Positions 35,601 through 44,800 of a DNA stretch of 64,000 bases are shown piece by piece. Below the pieces are notes generated by a model. It saw only the letters and a program-made list of their open reading frames with translations, searched no databases and was not told the origin of the DNA. The position numbers and the translations under genes were made by a program. Location: NCBI GenBank assembly GCA_042691655.1, contig CP170506.1:2356001-2420000 (forward strand). Reading direction: 5' to 3'. Positions within the stretch are counted from its first letter, which is position 1; every line of letters begins with the position of its first letter. Source of the DNA: UBA695 sp042691655. GTDB taxonomy: Bacteria; Verrucomicrobiota; Verrucomicrobiia; Chthoniobacterales; Chthoniobacteraceae.

Positions 35601-36627
35601 CGAGGTTCAATGGAAGGACAATGTCATGACCTTGGGTAAGGTGTCGCTCGTTCCCATGGAAAGTCGAGTCTTTGCCGCCTCCCGGCCCGATGTGGAGAAG
35701 TCACCTCTATACTGGATCGAGACCCAGCAACGCCAATGGCCGATGCTGGCTACAATTTCCGATGACGAAAAGCCGCCGCTGCAACCAGCCGTCGCCGATG
35801 TTCTACCGCTCCAGGAAGCTTGGATGTTTGAGGCTGGAGAGGCATGGAACGTCGTACCTCCGGTCGTTAATTCGCCCGATGCCTACCCCGTTAGACTCGG
35901 TACATTTGCCGTGCTTGGACTGCCAGAAGACGCCGTTGTGCACTTCCGCAAGGCCGTACAAATTCCAAAAGAATGGGCGGGACAACGCATTTTCTTGCGC
36001 TTCGATGCCGAAAAATGGTTCTGGGGAATTCGGCCCAGCGGTAGATTGTGGATCAATGGACATATATCTCCGTTTCCTGTGACTGGCGATCAGACTAGCT
36101 CCTTTTCCATTGAGGTAACAAATGACGTCCACGATGGGACCGTTGATTTTGCGTTGGAAGTGGACGGCCGTGTCAAAAACGACGCGGCTCGAAAAGGGAG
36201 ACCCTCCGGCGTTACCGGCGCCTTCTATCTACAGGCCGAACCGCAACCCGTAGCTACCCAGCAATTGACGGATTGGAAGGGAGGAATCGATGTCTGGGCA
36301 ACTCTGTATATTGGGAGCGAGCCGAAACCCGCATGCAGTTATTTGGAGACGCGCTTTACCATGCCTGCTTCCTGGCCCGCTCATCGTCTTCATCTTGAAA
36401 CATCAAACAGGCAACTGAGCTGGCTTATGCTCAATGACCAAGTCGTGCAATCGCCAGGCTGGATGCAGTCAATCGACATCAGCCGACTGGTGCGGCGCAA
36501 TGGGGAAAACGTATTGCGCTGGATCCCCAACACAACAGCCGCAGGGACAAGTCCAGTTTCGCTCTATAAAACCTTCGTCCCCAATGAGAAGGCGATCGAT
36601 TTGAAATTACGATGGCTCCCCAAGTAG
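32611..36627 (+). CDS. giant secreted glycoside-hydrolase-like protein
   Basis: 1338 residues. A signal peptide spans about residues 11-33 (VNKHFICCALAIFASTIIAVASS); GTG 32641 is an alternative start. Central region has GH-A/GH42-like features: a jelly-roll near 415-515 (HYYENGAKPLEVYVNGRLSKNL), a barrel-like segment with FGLYNTFEPNAATDSF and ELGEIGIPELSVVGGSP, and a GATase/trimerisation-like domain (VLIDDGTAVFTEEEIDALERYVRQGGTFVVMHNTGMH). The C-terminal 280 residues hold two GH2-type sugar-binding sandwiches (AEKWFWGIRPSGRLWINGHIS; LHLETSNRQLSWLMLNDQVVQSPG). I could not place catalytic residues securely. Acts outside the cytoplasm, probably on a branched plant polysaccharide. Fits the neighbouring GH94 and oxidoreductase genes. 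Confidence 0.6.
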   Translation: MPPQFTVRTSVNKHFICCALAIFASTIIAVASSVTPQSTPGNKDMGSYKLRGLGVIRVQSRDVGSSTEAVSWTTFTAEDAKHAAMCGSKFLADAVWGPVHAAKESKLPCTVLQLDGTGWWVLGLNGNRFEVLFGRTEDQVHALAKTANASKWRPVQQRGYPRWLDCFDNAAFGIWVQGGGVLAEDLEKDFQWLSERRFTACFANVTENRLVAPGVLDDSTMAWDEAMAAKYDLPYRTLMSWKSPDRPNWLWNRVPLPHAQPLGDFYRAYRDLEHQWFGLYNTFEPNAATDSFQSDLRRRIAERQGQSDNFIGHHGSAELGEIGIPELSVVGGSPEIQHDWQSYLRDELSLTLEDVGCLHKGSPHAFKSWDEVNVPLPKTLFGWNDTAFDLKGIWEGKGDPDGVGRDQKWFEEGTVTAWNPIDCSDPMILAYKEKKKGGGAVLNSTFWLKRKITLSKDQAEHLSYFHLSRARWYHYYENGAKPLEVYVNGRLSKNLTASIPLREDDDLCFDLSPLLHEGENSIVINTQGAVVPSYIFLSKEGRWEYPSADPIKNRLYYDMTNFAVHLRMKHLEDTLKALRSGDPFRPIKVMSPYFCVDGVLDLCERYGAYVHDTGQNGECWAPWLSRFAVGRGQVVSSEPGGPARNADDIRRNLTFYLMMGNSAVDMVFHPQSYRTTPDIAKWIDEHLELIRCIGKMKMEPPAIGILRSTRDVRLKFAAPWGWDLGRGELQSVGRTFNYAELQDVTSGRVDQQYKVLIDDGTAVFTEEEIDALERYVRQGGTFVVMHNTGMHTPEHAWSWPISRLTGLRVVSRGGKGTLHFRADQDLWPKLQDLELGGQGLILDWMQRDQTGESLYLQQHDQEVKVVAEWSGRKENEGRIAIAYRNLGKGKVVTLGSSFWRKARDYSGRYQADDGTEVYLNELLDSLGVARESWRTGGEATGDVFVEHWRSKNGIFDLYPVARIVQTATDPVTLDVSWRRSAPTASLYEISAAGNPRREVQWKDNVMTLGKVSLVPMESRVFAASRPDVEKSPLYWIETQQRQWPMLATISDDEKPPLQPAVADVLPLQEAWMFEAGEAWNVVPPVVNSPDAYPVRLGTFAVLGLPEDAVVHFRKAVQIPKEWAGQRIFLRFDAEKWFWGIRPSGRLWINGHISPFPVTGDQTSSFSIEVTNDVHDGTVDFALEVDGRVKNDAARKGRPSGVTGAFYLQAEPQPVATQQLTDWKGGIDVWATLYIGSEPKPACSYLETRFTMPASWPAHRLHLETSNRQLSWLMLNDQVVQSPGWMQSIDISRLVRRNGENVLRWIPNTTAAGTSPVSLYKTFVPNEKAIDLKLRWLPK

Positions 36628-36694
36628 ATAAAGGCGAGAGGCGAATTATGCCCGACTGTAACACCCGTTTTAAATACCAGGAAGCAATTATTAT

Positions 36695-39007
36695 ATGTCT
36701 AGAGATCGAGTTGCAGAATATGTAGATAATGGGAAACGCTATATCGTTCGCGATATTCACTTTCTGGAACGGGCCGATAGTCACCTGTTTAATGACACGA
36801 TGGAAATTCAAATGGACCAGCGGGGCAAATGCCGCGCCCGGTTTATGCAGCCCAACAGCACTCCTTATTGCGAGCCTCTTCGAAGCTTCTACCTGCGCGA
36901 TGATGCAACTGGAGAATTCTGGAGTGTTCCTTTCGAGCCTGTGCAAGCCGAACCGCAAAAATTTGAGTTTTCTCCCGGCCTTACCGATATCCAGTGGTGG
37001 GTTACTGTCAACGAAATCGAAGCCTGGATTCGTGTGACGATTCCCCGCGAGGACCAAGTCGAACTATGGACAGTTACCATCACTAACCGCAGTAGCAAAC
37101 CACGCACTGTCTCTCTATACCCATATTTTCCAGTAGGCCAACTCGGCTGGATTTCGCAAATCTCCAAGTATGAACCGGAGCTTGGCGGCATTGTTGTCGA
37201 TTACTTCCCTTACTACGTCAAAGTTGAGGACTACTACAAATTGCGAAACCGCAAGAACTCGGTCTTTTGCGTCGCTGACCGCAGGCCTGCTTCCGCCGAA
37301 ACAAACCATCGCGAGTTCCTCGGTGGCAATGGCCCGCATAATCCGGCAGGCTTACACTTACCCAATCTGGGCGGTAACGAAGCGCATTACGAGCCATCGG
37401 TCATCGTCATGCAATACCCTCTGAGCCTTGCGTCGCAGGAAACGGACACCCTCAATTTCGTCTTTGGCCCGGCGAAGGACAGGAACGATATCGAACGGCT
37501 GATTGGGACCTATTTAAGTGGCGATGGAGTCGAAAAATCGATCGCGAAAGTGCAAGCATATCTGGAAAGTATTCGGCCTGCGATCCACGTCGAAACCCCG
37601 GATTCCGACTTTAATCATTTCATCAACTACTGGCTGCCTCAACAGATCCACTTCTGCGGTGGCATCCTGCGAATGGAGGGTGATCCTTGTGTTCGCAATG
37701 CTTATCAAGATGCGATGGGCGCTACATTTATCCTCCCTCGAAAAGCCCGTTATTGGTTCTACACCATCTGTGCCCACCAGCATACTGATGGTTCCATGCC
37801 CCATGGCGCTCCGCTAGCGGATGGCGTAGACGTTTTTCTTATCAATACGATTCCGCACCGGGACATGAACGTGTGGCCTCCATTGGCTATCAGCTATTAC
37901 ATGAAAGAAACCGGAGACATGTCCATTCTCGACGAATACGTGGGCTTTAAAGATGGCGATGAGAAGGCTTCGGTCTTCGAACACGTCTGCCGCGGATTGG
38001 AGTGGCAGCTGGGCGATCGCACCGAGCGCAACCTCTGCAGGCTCGGCCAAGGCGACTGGGACGACCCTTTGAATATGGCGGGTTGGAAAGAAAAAGGTGA
38101 ATCGGTATGGTTAACCGAAGCCTTGGCCATTGCTTTGGATACTTGGGCCGAGGTTGCTGAGCAAATCGGCGACAAGAAGCGCGCCGCTCGGTATCGGGAC
38201 GAAGCCGCCGTTTCTCGCGCGACCATCAACCAACTCGCGTGGGATGGTTCTTGGTATGCCCGCGGAACTACCGATGATGGTCTATGGTTCGGCACCAAGC
38301 AAGATACCGAAGGTAAGGTGTTTTTGAATGCCCAGAGCTGGGCAATGATTTGCGGCGCGGTCGACAGTCCGAAGCGCGTCAATGATTGTGTGCAAGCCGT
38401 TAATGAATACCTAATGTCCCCCTCTGGCCCCATGACTATGGGACCAGCCTTCACACACATGCGAGAGGATATCGGTAAGATCACTCAGAAAACGCCTGGC
38501 ACCGCTGAGAACGGTTCGGTTTACGCCCATGCTGCTGCGTTCTATGCCTATGGCCTCTTCCGTGTCCGGCGGGGCGAAGAAGGATTTCGTGTATTGCGCA
38601 TGCTAATGGTTGGAACCGAAGAAAATCCACTGGCGCGCGCTCAGCAGCTTCCGTTGTATTTTCCAAACTACTTTCGTGGAATTGCCAGCGGCAAAACCGC
38701 TGGCCGCTCCAGTTGCAACTGGGGCACTGGAACCGTTGCTTGGTTTTACCGCACAGTGATTGGCGAACTACTCGGGATACGCGGGGAATTCGGAGGTTTG
38801 CGGATTGATCCTCAACTACCTAAAGCCTGGGACCAGGTTTCCGTGCGGCGAAAATTCCGCGAATCCGAATTTGAGATCAGTATCAAAAAAAGCGCAACCG
38901 TTGAAAATATACAAATCACACTTGATTCTGAAATATTGCCGGGGAACATCATTCCCGCTCAAGAGCCCAACAGTAAACATGCAGTCCAAGTTCTAATCCC
39001 TTATTAG
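36695..39007 (+). CDS. GH94-family glycoside phosphorylase
   Basis: 770 residues, normal GH94 size, no signal peptide, so cytoplasmic. N-terminal beta-sandwich (RDIHFLERADSHLFNDTMEIQ; VELWTVTITNRSSKPRTVSLYPYFPVG), then the (alpha/alpha)6 domain with QQIHFCGGILRMEGDPCVRNAYQDAMG, the general-acid motif GQGDWDDPLN (Asp457 equivalent to the Asp of the WND motif), HGAPLADGVD and GTAENGSVYAHAAAFYAYGL. C-terminal small beta-domain GEFGGLRIDPQLPKAW. GH94 enzymes cleave beta-glucosidic bonds with phosphate, giving a sugar 1-phosphate. Specificity (cellobiose, laminaribiose, chitobiose) cannot be read. Last gene of the 27820-39007 cluster. Confidence 0.85.
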   Translation: MSRDRVAEYVDNGKRYIVRDIHFLERADSHLFNDTMEIQMDQRGKCRARFMQPNSTPYCEPLRSFYLRDDATGEFWSVPFEPVQAEPQKFEFSPGLTDIQWWVTVNEIEAWIRVTIPREDQVELWTVTITNRSSKPRTVSLYPYFPVGQLGWISQISKYEPELGGIVVDYFPYYVKVEDYYKLRNRKNSVFCVADRRPASAETNHREFLGGNGPHNPAGLHLPNLGGNEAHYEPSVIVMQYPLSLASQETDTLNFVFGPAKDRNDIERLIGTYLSGDGVEKSIAKVQAYLESIRPAIHVETPDSDFNHFINYWLPQQIHFCGGILRMEGDPCVRNAYQDAMGATFILPRKARYWFYTICAHQHTDGSMPHGAPLADGVDVFLINTIPHRDMNVWPPLAISYYMKETGDMSILDEYVGFKDGDEKASVFEHVCRGLEWQLGDRTERNLCRLGQGDWDDPLNMAGWKEKGESVWLTEALAIALDTWAEVAEQIGDKKRAARYRDEAAVSRATINQLAWDGSWYARGTTDDGLWFGTKQDTEGKVFLNAQSWAMICGAVDSPKRVNDCVQAVNEYLMSPSGPMTMGPAFTHMREDIGKITQKTPGTAENGSVYAHAAAFYAYGLFRVRRGEEGFRVLRMLMVGTEENPLARAQQLPLYFPNYFRGIASGKTAGRSSCNWGTGTVAWFYRTVIGELLGIRGEFGGLRIDPQLPKAWDQVSVRRKFRESEFEISIKKSATVENIQITLDSEILPGNIIPAQEPNSKHAVQVLIPY

Positions 39008-39025
39008 GACAAAGACTTTATCGAT

Positions 39026-39399
39026 TGAGGGCAGGATTAGCATTTCCAGGCGCATACGCGTCGTCCAAGCAACCGAAAGAGCCAAAGCCTATCGATGACA
39101 TCATGCCCGGCGTGGACATCGTCAATGCAATGCATAGCGCTTTCAAGTAGCATGTATCTCTATTCCCGCATTTAAAATACCTTATGCCCCCATCGCCCCC
39201 CCTTCCCCTGACATCGCCCCGCGCCTCTACTGCACAGAAAACCTCAGCTAATTTGCGTTATGTGGAAATGCTCGCGCAAGACCTTGATGCCTCGGTGCCG
39301 CACCGCGTGGAAATCATCGCCGAATTGGAGCCCGGACAGGAGTTCCGCATGGAGAGCCTATGCGTGGCGGGGGCTCCGACCAGCGTGAATAGTTTTTGA
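39026..39399 (+). pseudogene. two short gene remnants between GH94 and pseudopilin cassette
   Basis: First piece, ending in TAG near 39151, reads GLAFPGAYASSKQPKEPKPIDDIMPGVDIVNAMHSAFK; the second (39184-39399, 71 codons) reads LRYVEMLAQDLDASVPHRVEIIAELEPGQEFRMESLCVAGAP. Both look like protein C-termini or middle pieces with natural composition, but neither has a plausible full gene around it. I do not recognise either family. The Pro-rich start MPPSPPLPLTSP of the second is unlikely to be native. Confidence 0.3.
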
Positions 39400-39469
39400 T
39401 TTCAGATGAAGATGTCTTGCCTGACAAATCTCTAAAACTGAATATGCGGAAATCATCGTGCTTTTCAAA

Positions 39470-39609
39470 AGTCAGAAACCTCCAGCAATGCTGGTGGCTT
39501 GATGTTGTGAACCGATCAAAGCGGTTGTTTTGTGCTGTTGCCTGCTTGCAACTGTTCATGCAAGGAACGAATCTCATCACAATATGCGACAACCGATTGT
39601 CAACGATTT
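39470..39609 (+). ncRNA. candidate structured RNA or palindromic element, copy B
   Basis: Head 39470-39539 matches 20491-20559. Hairpin 1 (CCTCCAGC-AAT-GCTGGTGG) keeps its fold despite sequence change; hairpin 2 is AACCGATCAAAGCGGTT. Then CTTGCA/TGCAAG (39545-39564) and GACAA-CCGA-TTGTC (39588-39601) followed by AACGATTTTT, a terminator-like end. It lies 50-190 bp upstream of pseudopilin cassette 1 on the same strand, so it could also act as a leader of that operon. Confidence 0.45.
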
Positions 39610-39659
39610 TTAACTGTATAGCAGTGTTCCTGACTGTGTCTCCAACAATCAAATCCTCC

Positions 39660-40169
39660 ATGATCGAGAATGCGCAATATTCCTCACTGGAAAGGACTTG
39701 CGTTACCACTGCCAGCCAGCCAAAGCCGGCGGCTTGGCGTTCCTTTGCAAACCTTGTGAAAATAGCAAATGGTTTTTCGCTGGTAGAAGTCGTTATGGCG
39801 TTAGGGCTGTGTTCGTTTGCTTTGATGGCGCTGGTTTCGCTGATGCCTGTTTCCCTAGACACCTCCCGACATGCTTTGGAAATCACGCGGGTATCCAAAG
39901 CCTTTCAAAAGGTGAGTTCTGAGCTGACTCAGAGCCAATTTGCCAATGTCGCGGCAATGACTTCAGGCACGTGGTATTTCGATTACCAGGGGAACGCTGC
40001 GAGCAATGTGTCTGACCGATATTACGCCGTCACTGCCACCGTTCACGGCTCTCCAATCGATAATCAATTTGCATCGAACCTGCTCAGGGTCGAGCTGGAA
40101 TCCCAGATTATGCAGACCAAAGCCAAAGCCGGAACTACCACCATTACCATTTGCGACATGGGTTACTAG
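39660..40169 (+). CDS. Verru_Chthon cassette protein B (pseudopilin-like)
   Basis: 169 residues from ATG 39660 (the frame is open further upstream through the ncRNA-like region). About 37 residues in comes a prepilin signal: NG|FSLVEVVMALGLCSFALMALVSLMPVSL, cleavage after Gly, Glu at +5, hydrophobic helix. The region after it (SLDTSRHALEITRVSKAFQKVSSELTQSQF) matches the B-type pattern in which a short Leu-Pro-V-(G/S)-L motif follows the helix. Exported and processed by prepilin peptidase, it would be a minor pilin of a type II secretion-like or pilus-like assembly. First gene of cassette 1, 10 bp before C. Confidence 0.82.
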   Translation: MIENAQYSSLERTCVTTASQPKPAAWRSFANLVKIANGFSLVEVVMALGLCSFALMALVSLMPVSLDTSRHALEITRVSKAFQKVSSELTQSQFANVAAMTSGTWYFDYQGNAASNVSDRYYAVTATVHGSPIDNQFASNLLRVELESQIMQTKAKAGTTTITICDMGY

Positions 40170-40179
40170 ACTGAAGCAA

Positions 40180-41217
40180 ATGAAAGCTAGCAGCCAACAT
40201 CGTCTATCTGCCGGAGGGTTTACTCTCCTGGAAATTCTGGTTTCCACCGCCGTGCTCTCGATGATCATGGTCATACTACTCTCGGTCACGGACATTACCT
40301 CGAAAACGTGGAAGAGAACCACGGAGAAAATGCAGGCATTCGAGGAATCCCGCGCAGCCTTTGACCGGATCACTACCCAGCTCAGCCTGGCGACACTTAA
40401 CCCCTACTGGGATTACGATAGCCTTCAAAATCCGACCAAATACGAACGGACCTCGGAACTGCAATTCCTCTCTCTGCCGATGTCGGAAATGGGCAAAGAC
40501 GCCGCCGCTTTTCCAACGCATGGGCTTTTCTTCCAAGCCCCCACGGGCAAGGTCTCGGACAAAACCGCCTATGACGGGATGCCTTTGCTTCTGAATGCCT
40601 ACGGCTACTTTGTCGAATACGGACCGGATGATCGTCCCACTTGGCTGCCAGCTTCGGTTACGGCAAAGTATCGTTTCCGCCTCAAGGAATGGCGGGTGTC
40701 GTCAGAAAATTGGACTTTATATAGTCATACATCCGGCACCGCCGAGGCATATACTGGGACAAACTATGTTGATTCCACCAGCTACGGGTGGATCGATTTG
40801 ACAGACCCTGTCGCAAACACACTGGCAGAGAATGTCATTGCCCTGGTAATCTATCCCAAAAATACGGTATCGCCCACGGGGGGAGGCAGCACGGTAAACT
40901 CTTTGGCGGAGGCGGACAATTTTGTTTACAACTCCCGCAACACCATTACGACTACTGAGGGGCAGAACCAGAGACATCAACTCCCCCCCGAAGTAGAGGT
41001 CGTTATGGTGGCCATTGACGAAACTTCAGCGGCCCAGAAATGGAGTAACGCGGCTGCTGCGCCATCGCTTTTCCAAGCGGATTGGTTTCATACCCCCGCC
41101 AACCTGGATGCAGATCTCACGGCCCTCATCAACACTTTATCGAGTGATAAAATCAACTATATCATCCTCCGCTCGACGGTGAAACTCCGTGCAGCCCGTT
41201 GGAGCCAAAACCCATGA
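40180..41217 (+). CDS. Verru_Chthon cassette protein C (pseudopilin-like)
   Basis: 345 residues from ATG 40180. Prepilin cleavage site GG|FTLLEILVSTAVLSMIMVILLSVTDIT near residue 14, then FDRITTQLSLATLNPYWDY and FLSLPMSEMG-like segments typical of the C proteins, with VVMVAIDETSAAQKW and a LRAARWSQNP C-terminus. Long globular domain after the helix, as in GspJ/K-type minor pseudopilins. Overlaps D by ATGA. Partner of A, B and D in the same operon. Confidence 0.85.
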   Translation: MKASSQHRLSAGGFTLLEILVSTAVLSMIMVILLSVTDITSKTWKRTTEKMQAFEESRAAFDRITTQLSLATLNPYWDYDSLQNPTKYERTSELQFLSLPMSEMGKDAAAFPTHGLFFQAPTGKVSDKTAYDGMPLLLNAYGYFVEYGPDDRPTWLPASVTAKYRFRLKEWRVSSENWTLYSHTSGTAEAYTGTNYVDSTSYGWIDLTDPVANTLAENVIALVIYPKNTVSPTGGGSTVNSLAEADNFVYNSRNTITTTEGQNQRHQLPPEVEVVMVAIDETSAAQKWSNAAAAPSLFQADWFHTPANLDADLTALINTLSSDKINYIILRSTVKLRAARWSQNP

Positions 41218-41801
41218 TTTCCCGACGTTTCATAGACCGCAACGCTTTCACTCTGGTTGAGTTGCTGGTGGTTATCGTTATTATCGGTATGATTTCCACC
41301 CTGTCGCTCCCCAGCTTCCAGAACGTCCTACGCAGCTCGGCCATGACGTCGAGCGGATCCCAGTTGCTTGACTACCTCTCCCAAGGCCGGCAGACCGCGA
41401 TGACGCTCAACCAACCGGTGCGGGTTTGGTTCTACCCGGGGACAACGAATGATTCGGTCATTCTCTACCGGAGCGAGGGCACCGTGACCGGCACTGTGAC
41501 CACACCTGCGAATAAGGAACTCAAGCTCAATGGAGCAGTGACGCTGGCCAGCAACACCGTTTGGTCTTCGGTGCTCTCGGACGCCATTTCCGGCACCCCG
41601 CAAACCGATCCAAAATACAGCAAAGCGTGCTACTCATTCCGCTTCATGCCCGACGGCTCCACGGATCTCGCCGGGACCGCCTCAGCGACCCTGACGCTCA
41701 TCTATCGCACCGATAGCGGGAAAGCGTCCCTACCCTCGAATTTCTTTACCCTGCAAATTGACCGGCAGACGGGTTCCGTCCGCACCTTTAGACCCCAATG
41801 A
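41214..41801 (+). CDS. Verru_Chthon cassette protein D (pseudopilin-like)
   Basis: 195 residues from ATG 41214, overlapping the C stop. Prepilin motif NA|FTLVELLVVIVIIGMISTLSLPSF: the residue before Phe is Ala rather than the usual Gly, which prepilin peptidases tolerate less well. The rest (LLDYLSQGRQTAMTLNQPVRVWFYPG; YSFRFMPDGSTDL; FFTLQIDRQTGSVRTFRP) resembles GspH-type minor pseudopilins. Overlaps A by ATGA, so C, D and A are translationally coupled. Confidence 0.85.
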   Translation: MISRRFIDRNAFTLVELLVVIVIIGMISTLSLPSFQNVLRSSAMTSSGSQLLDYLSQGRQTAMTLNQPVRVWFYPGTTNDSVILYRSEGTVTGTVTTPANKELKLNGAVTLASNTVWSSVLSDAISGTPQTDPKYSKACYSFRFMPDGSTDLAGTASATLTLIYRTDSGKASLPSNFFTLQIDRQTGSVRTFRPQ

Positions 41802-44800
41802 AAATGCTAAAACTTCCAACCGGAAAGCGATGGGGCTCGGCCCTCATCATCGTTCTCGCCAGCCTGGTCTTCGTCAGCGCGTTGATAATCGCGTTTCTGA
41901 CGAGCATGCGGTCGAAGCTGGTCCTCTCGAAATCCGGTTCCGACGCGATCAATGTCAAAATGCTGGCCGAGACCGCCGTGAACATCGCCATCTCGCAGGT
42001 CCGCGATGCCACATTGAAATCCGGCTCAAAAGGCATGGCGTGGGCCTCCCAACCCGGAATGATCCGTCTCTACAGTGAAACCGGGGCCGACGCTGGTTAC
42101 TATAAACTCTACAGCGCGGATAACATGGTTGTATCCGATGCCGCGTTTAACCCCACTACGGAAGTTGGCAACCTCAATAATTGGGATAAGTCACCGGCGG
42201 TTTTCACCGACCTCAACGCTCCTACAAACGGTGTTTTCCCCATCCTGGATTACAGTGCCGCGAGTGCCTTGGTCGGAGGAACGGGAATTTCACTAGGCAC
42301 AGTCCCAAGCGCTACCACCGATCAACCCGCTCCCATGCCCGTTAAGTGGCTTTATTTACTGGCGGACGGCACGCTCTATCCCGCTCCAACCGGATCGGGA
42401 TCGAGCGTAGTGATTTCCGCGGCGACATCGGACAATCCCATCGTCGGCCGCATCGCATTCTGGACGGACGACGAAACGTGCAAAGCCAATGTAAACACCG
42501 CTTCTTTAGGAACATTCTGGTCAACTCCACGGTTTAACACGACAGGAGACCAAGCCCTCGCCAGTTCTCAGCCCGTGCGGGGAGAGTTTCAGCGCTACCC
42601 AGGACATCCCGCCACGGTGTCGCTGAATGCTATATTTCCAACCCTAACCAATCCTCAGATTTTCGCCATTGCCCCGCGGTTAGGCTGGGGCGGCTCGGAG
42701 GCAGGCACCAAAATTATCCAAAACGTCACGACTTGGCTCCCCACCACGGATCATGACCGGCTATACGATTCGGTGGACGAGATACTGTTTAAAGTCCCCG
42801 CGACCGGCGGAACCAACCGAGAACAACAAGATGGCCTCACCCCTTCGATGGTCAAAGCCAGCGAATTTTTTCTAACTGCCAGCAGCCGTGCACCGGAACT
42901 CAACCTCTTCGGGTTGCCCCGGATCGTCACTTGGCCCATTCATGCGGTGAACGATAACAACTACCGGACGGCCAACGACCGCTTGCTAGCGTTTTGCGGC
43001 ACCTTGGGGACGGGGACGGCTGCCTCATCCTGGCCGTTCTATTTCACCCGCCAGAACAACCTGGATCCCTCGAACGATATTATGTTGTCCCGCAATCAGA
43101 CACTTCTGAATTACCTGGACCGGCTAACGGGTCTGCAAATTCCAGGGTTCGGTGGCTCCTTCCAGGGCAAATATTCCCGGATCGAAACTCGCCAAATCCT
43201 GACGGAGATTTACGACTATATTCGCTGCACCAACCTCTTTGACTGCACGACCCCGCAGAGTTCCACAGGAGTTTATCCTTACGCCTTTGGGATTAGCTCC
43301 AGGTATACGAAAGGCAATACAAATCACCTAAATGGATCGAGTCTCGGCACCGCCGTGCCCGCCTTTCACACGGGCTGGCAAACCAGGGGTTATGGGGGGC
43401 GTTTTCTCCAAATCAGCGCAGCCCATATCCATTTTGTGGGGCTGGGATCAGGAACAGGTGCGGGAGCAAGTGGAACTGAATCGGCGGTGGCGATCAATGC
43501 ACTTCAGATTGGTGCCCGCGACTCAACTATTGTTAATAATGTTCCTCCTTCAAAAACCATTGCCGTGCAAGCCTACATTTATCTGAGTACTCTTAACCCC
43601 GGCGAGGGGATTGAAAATTGGTCTCCAGGGCACTGGATAGAAATCGAGGGACTTGACCAATTTAAGCTTAATCAACAGTCAATGGGGTTTCCCACACAAA
43701 GCTCGGTGAACAAAAACGAGATGACCATCATGGGCAACATGCTAGGTGGGGGTGAAATTACTGGTTGTCGAATTTCTAATTTGGATCCTTATGGATTCAT
43801 CACTGCGCAGAATGTCCCCAAGAAATTGGAGTATACCACCGATACTGACGATAGCCGAAATCAGTTTCCGTTTTATAGTAGCATCCTGGCTATGCCTTAT
43901 ACTGGCACGTCCTCCACGATGAGTTTTACCGGAGGAAAGATCACGATCAAAATTTATGCGGATATGCCGGACCAAGGCACCACCACGCCATGGAAGCATA
44001 GCACAGACCCTGTTGAGACATTATACCTTACATTCCCCGACGCCACTTTCCCGGCACCTGAGGTTGCGACGAATAATTTGGTGGGAACAGGAAGTAACTC
44101 TCTTGCAAATGAGCGTTGGTCTTCCAGTAACAAAAGTGTTTTCTTTGAAAACAATCATGATGTATTGAGGACCGTGCCGCTGGATAAGGGCGACATCCGG
44201 CTTGTGGTGGGGCCGACAAGTACGACAACCTCCTTTTATACTGTGCAACCCAATTCTGCCTACTACAGCTCGACCCAGAAAATGGTTCCTTTAGCCATTA
44301 CCAGTGAGAGCGCTGCCTATAATTTACTGAGGAGCGGCAAACTAGTTAAGGATGCATCCTACAATACAGCGTCCAACTGTGCTCCGTATGTCCCGGACCA
44401 TATCAATGGAGTGACTACTTATGAGGGAGCACTGGGCGATTGGGATAATGGGACCTCCATTGTTGGAGACGGCCCATTTATTAATGCTGCTGATCCGGGG
44501 AGCATCAGCCCGGACAGCACGACCGGCAATCTAGCCTATTTTGACAATTCGAGTAGCACGGCATCCACAAACGCCAACTTATTTTCCCCAAACCGCCAGA
44601 TGTGTGGCCCCGGGATGTTCGGTTCGCTCCCAACGGGCGTGCAGAGAAACCGGGCTTGGCAAACCCTGCTCTTCCGTCCCGGCCCCCCCAATCATCCCGG
44701 TATGGGCGTCTCTGCTAGTGGGAGCAGCGGGCCACCTTACACCACGCCACCGGATCACTTGTTCCTCGACCTTTTCTGGATGCCTATTGTCGAGCCCTAT

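Noticed and set aside
39396..39659. 88-residue N-terminal extension of cassette 1 B protein
   Set aside because: Would place the prepilin signal about 125 residues in and is translated from the structured-RNA-like locus; the ATG at 39660 is far more likely.
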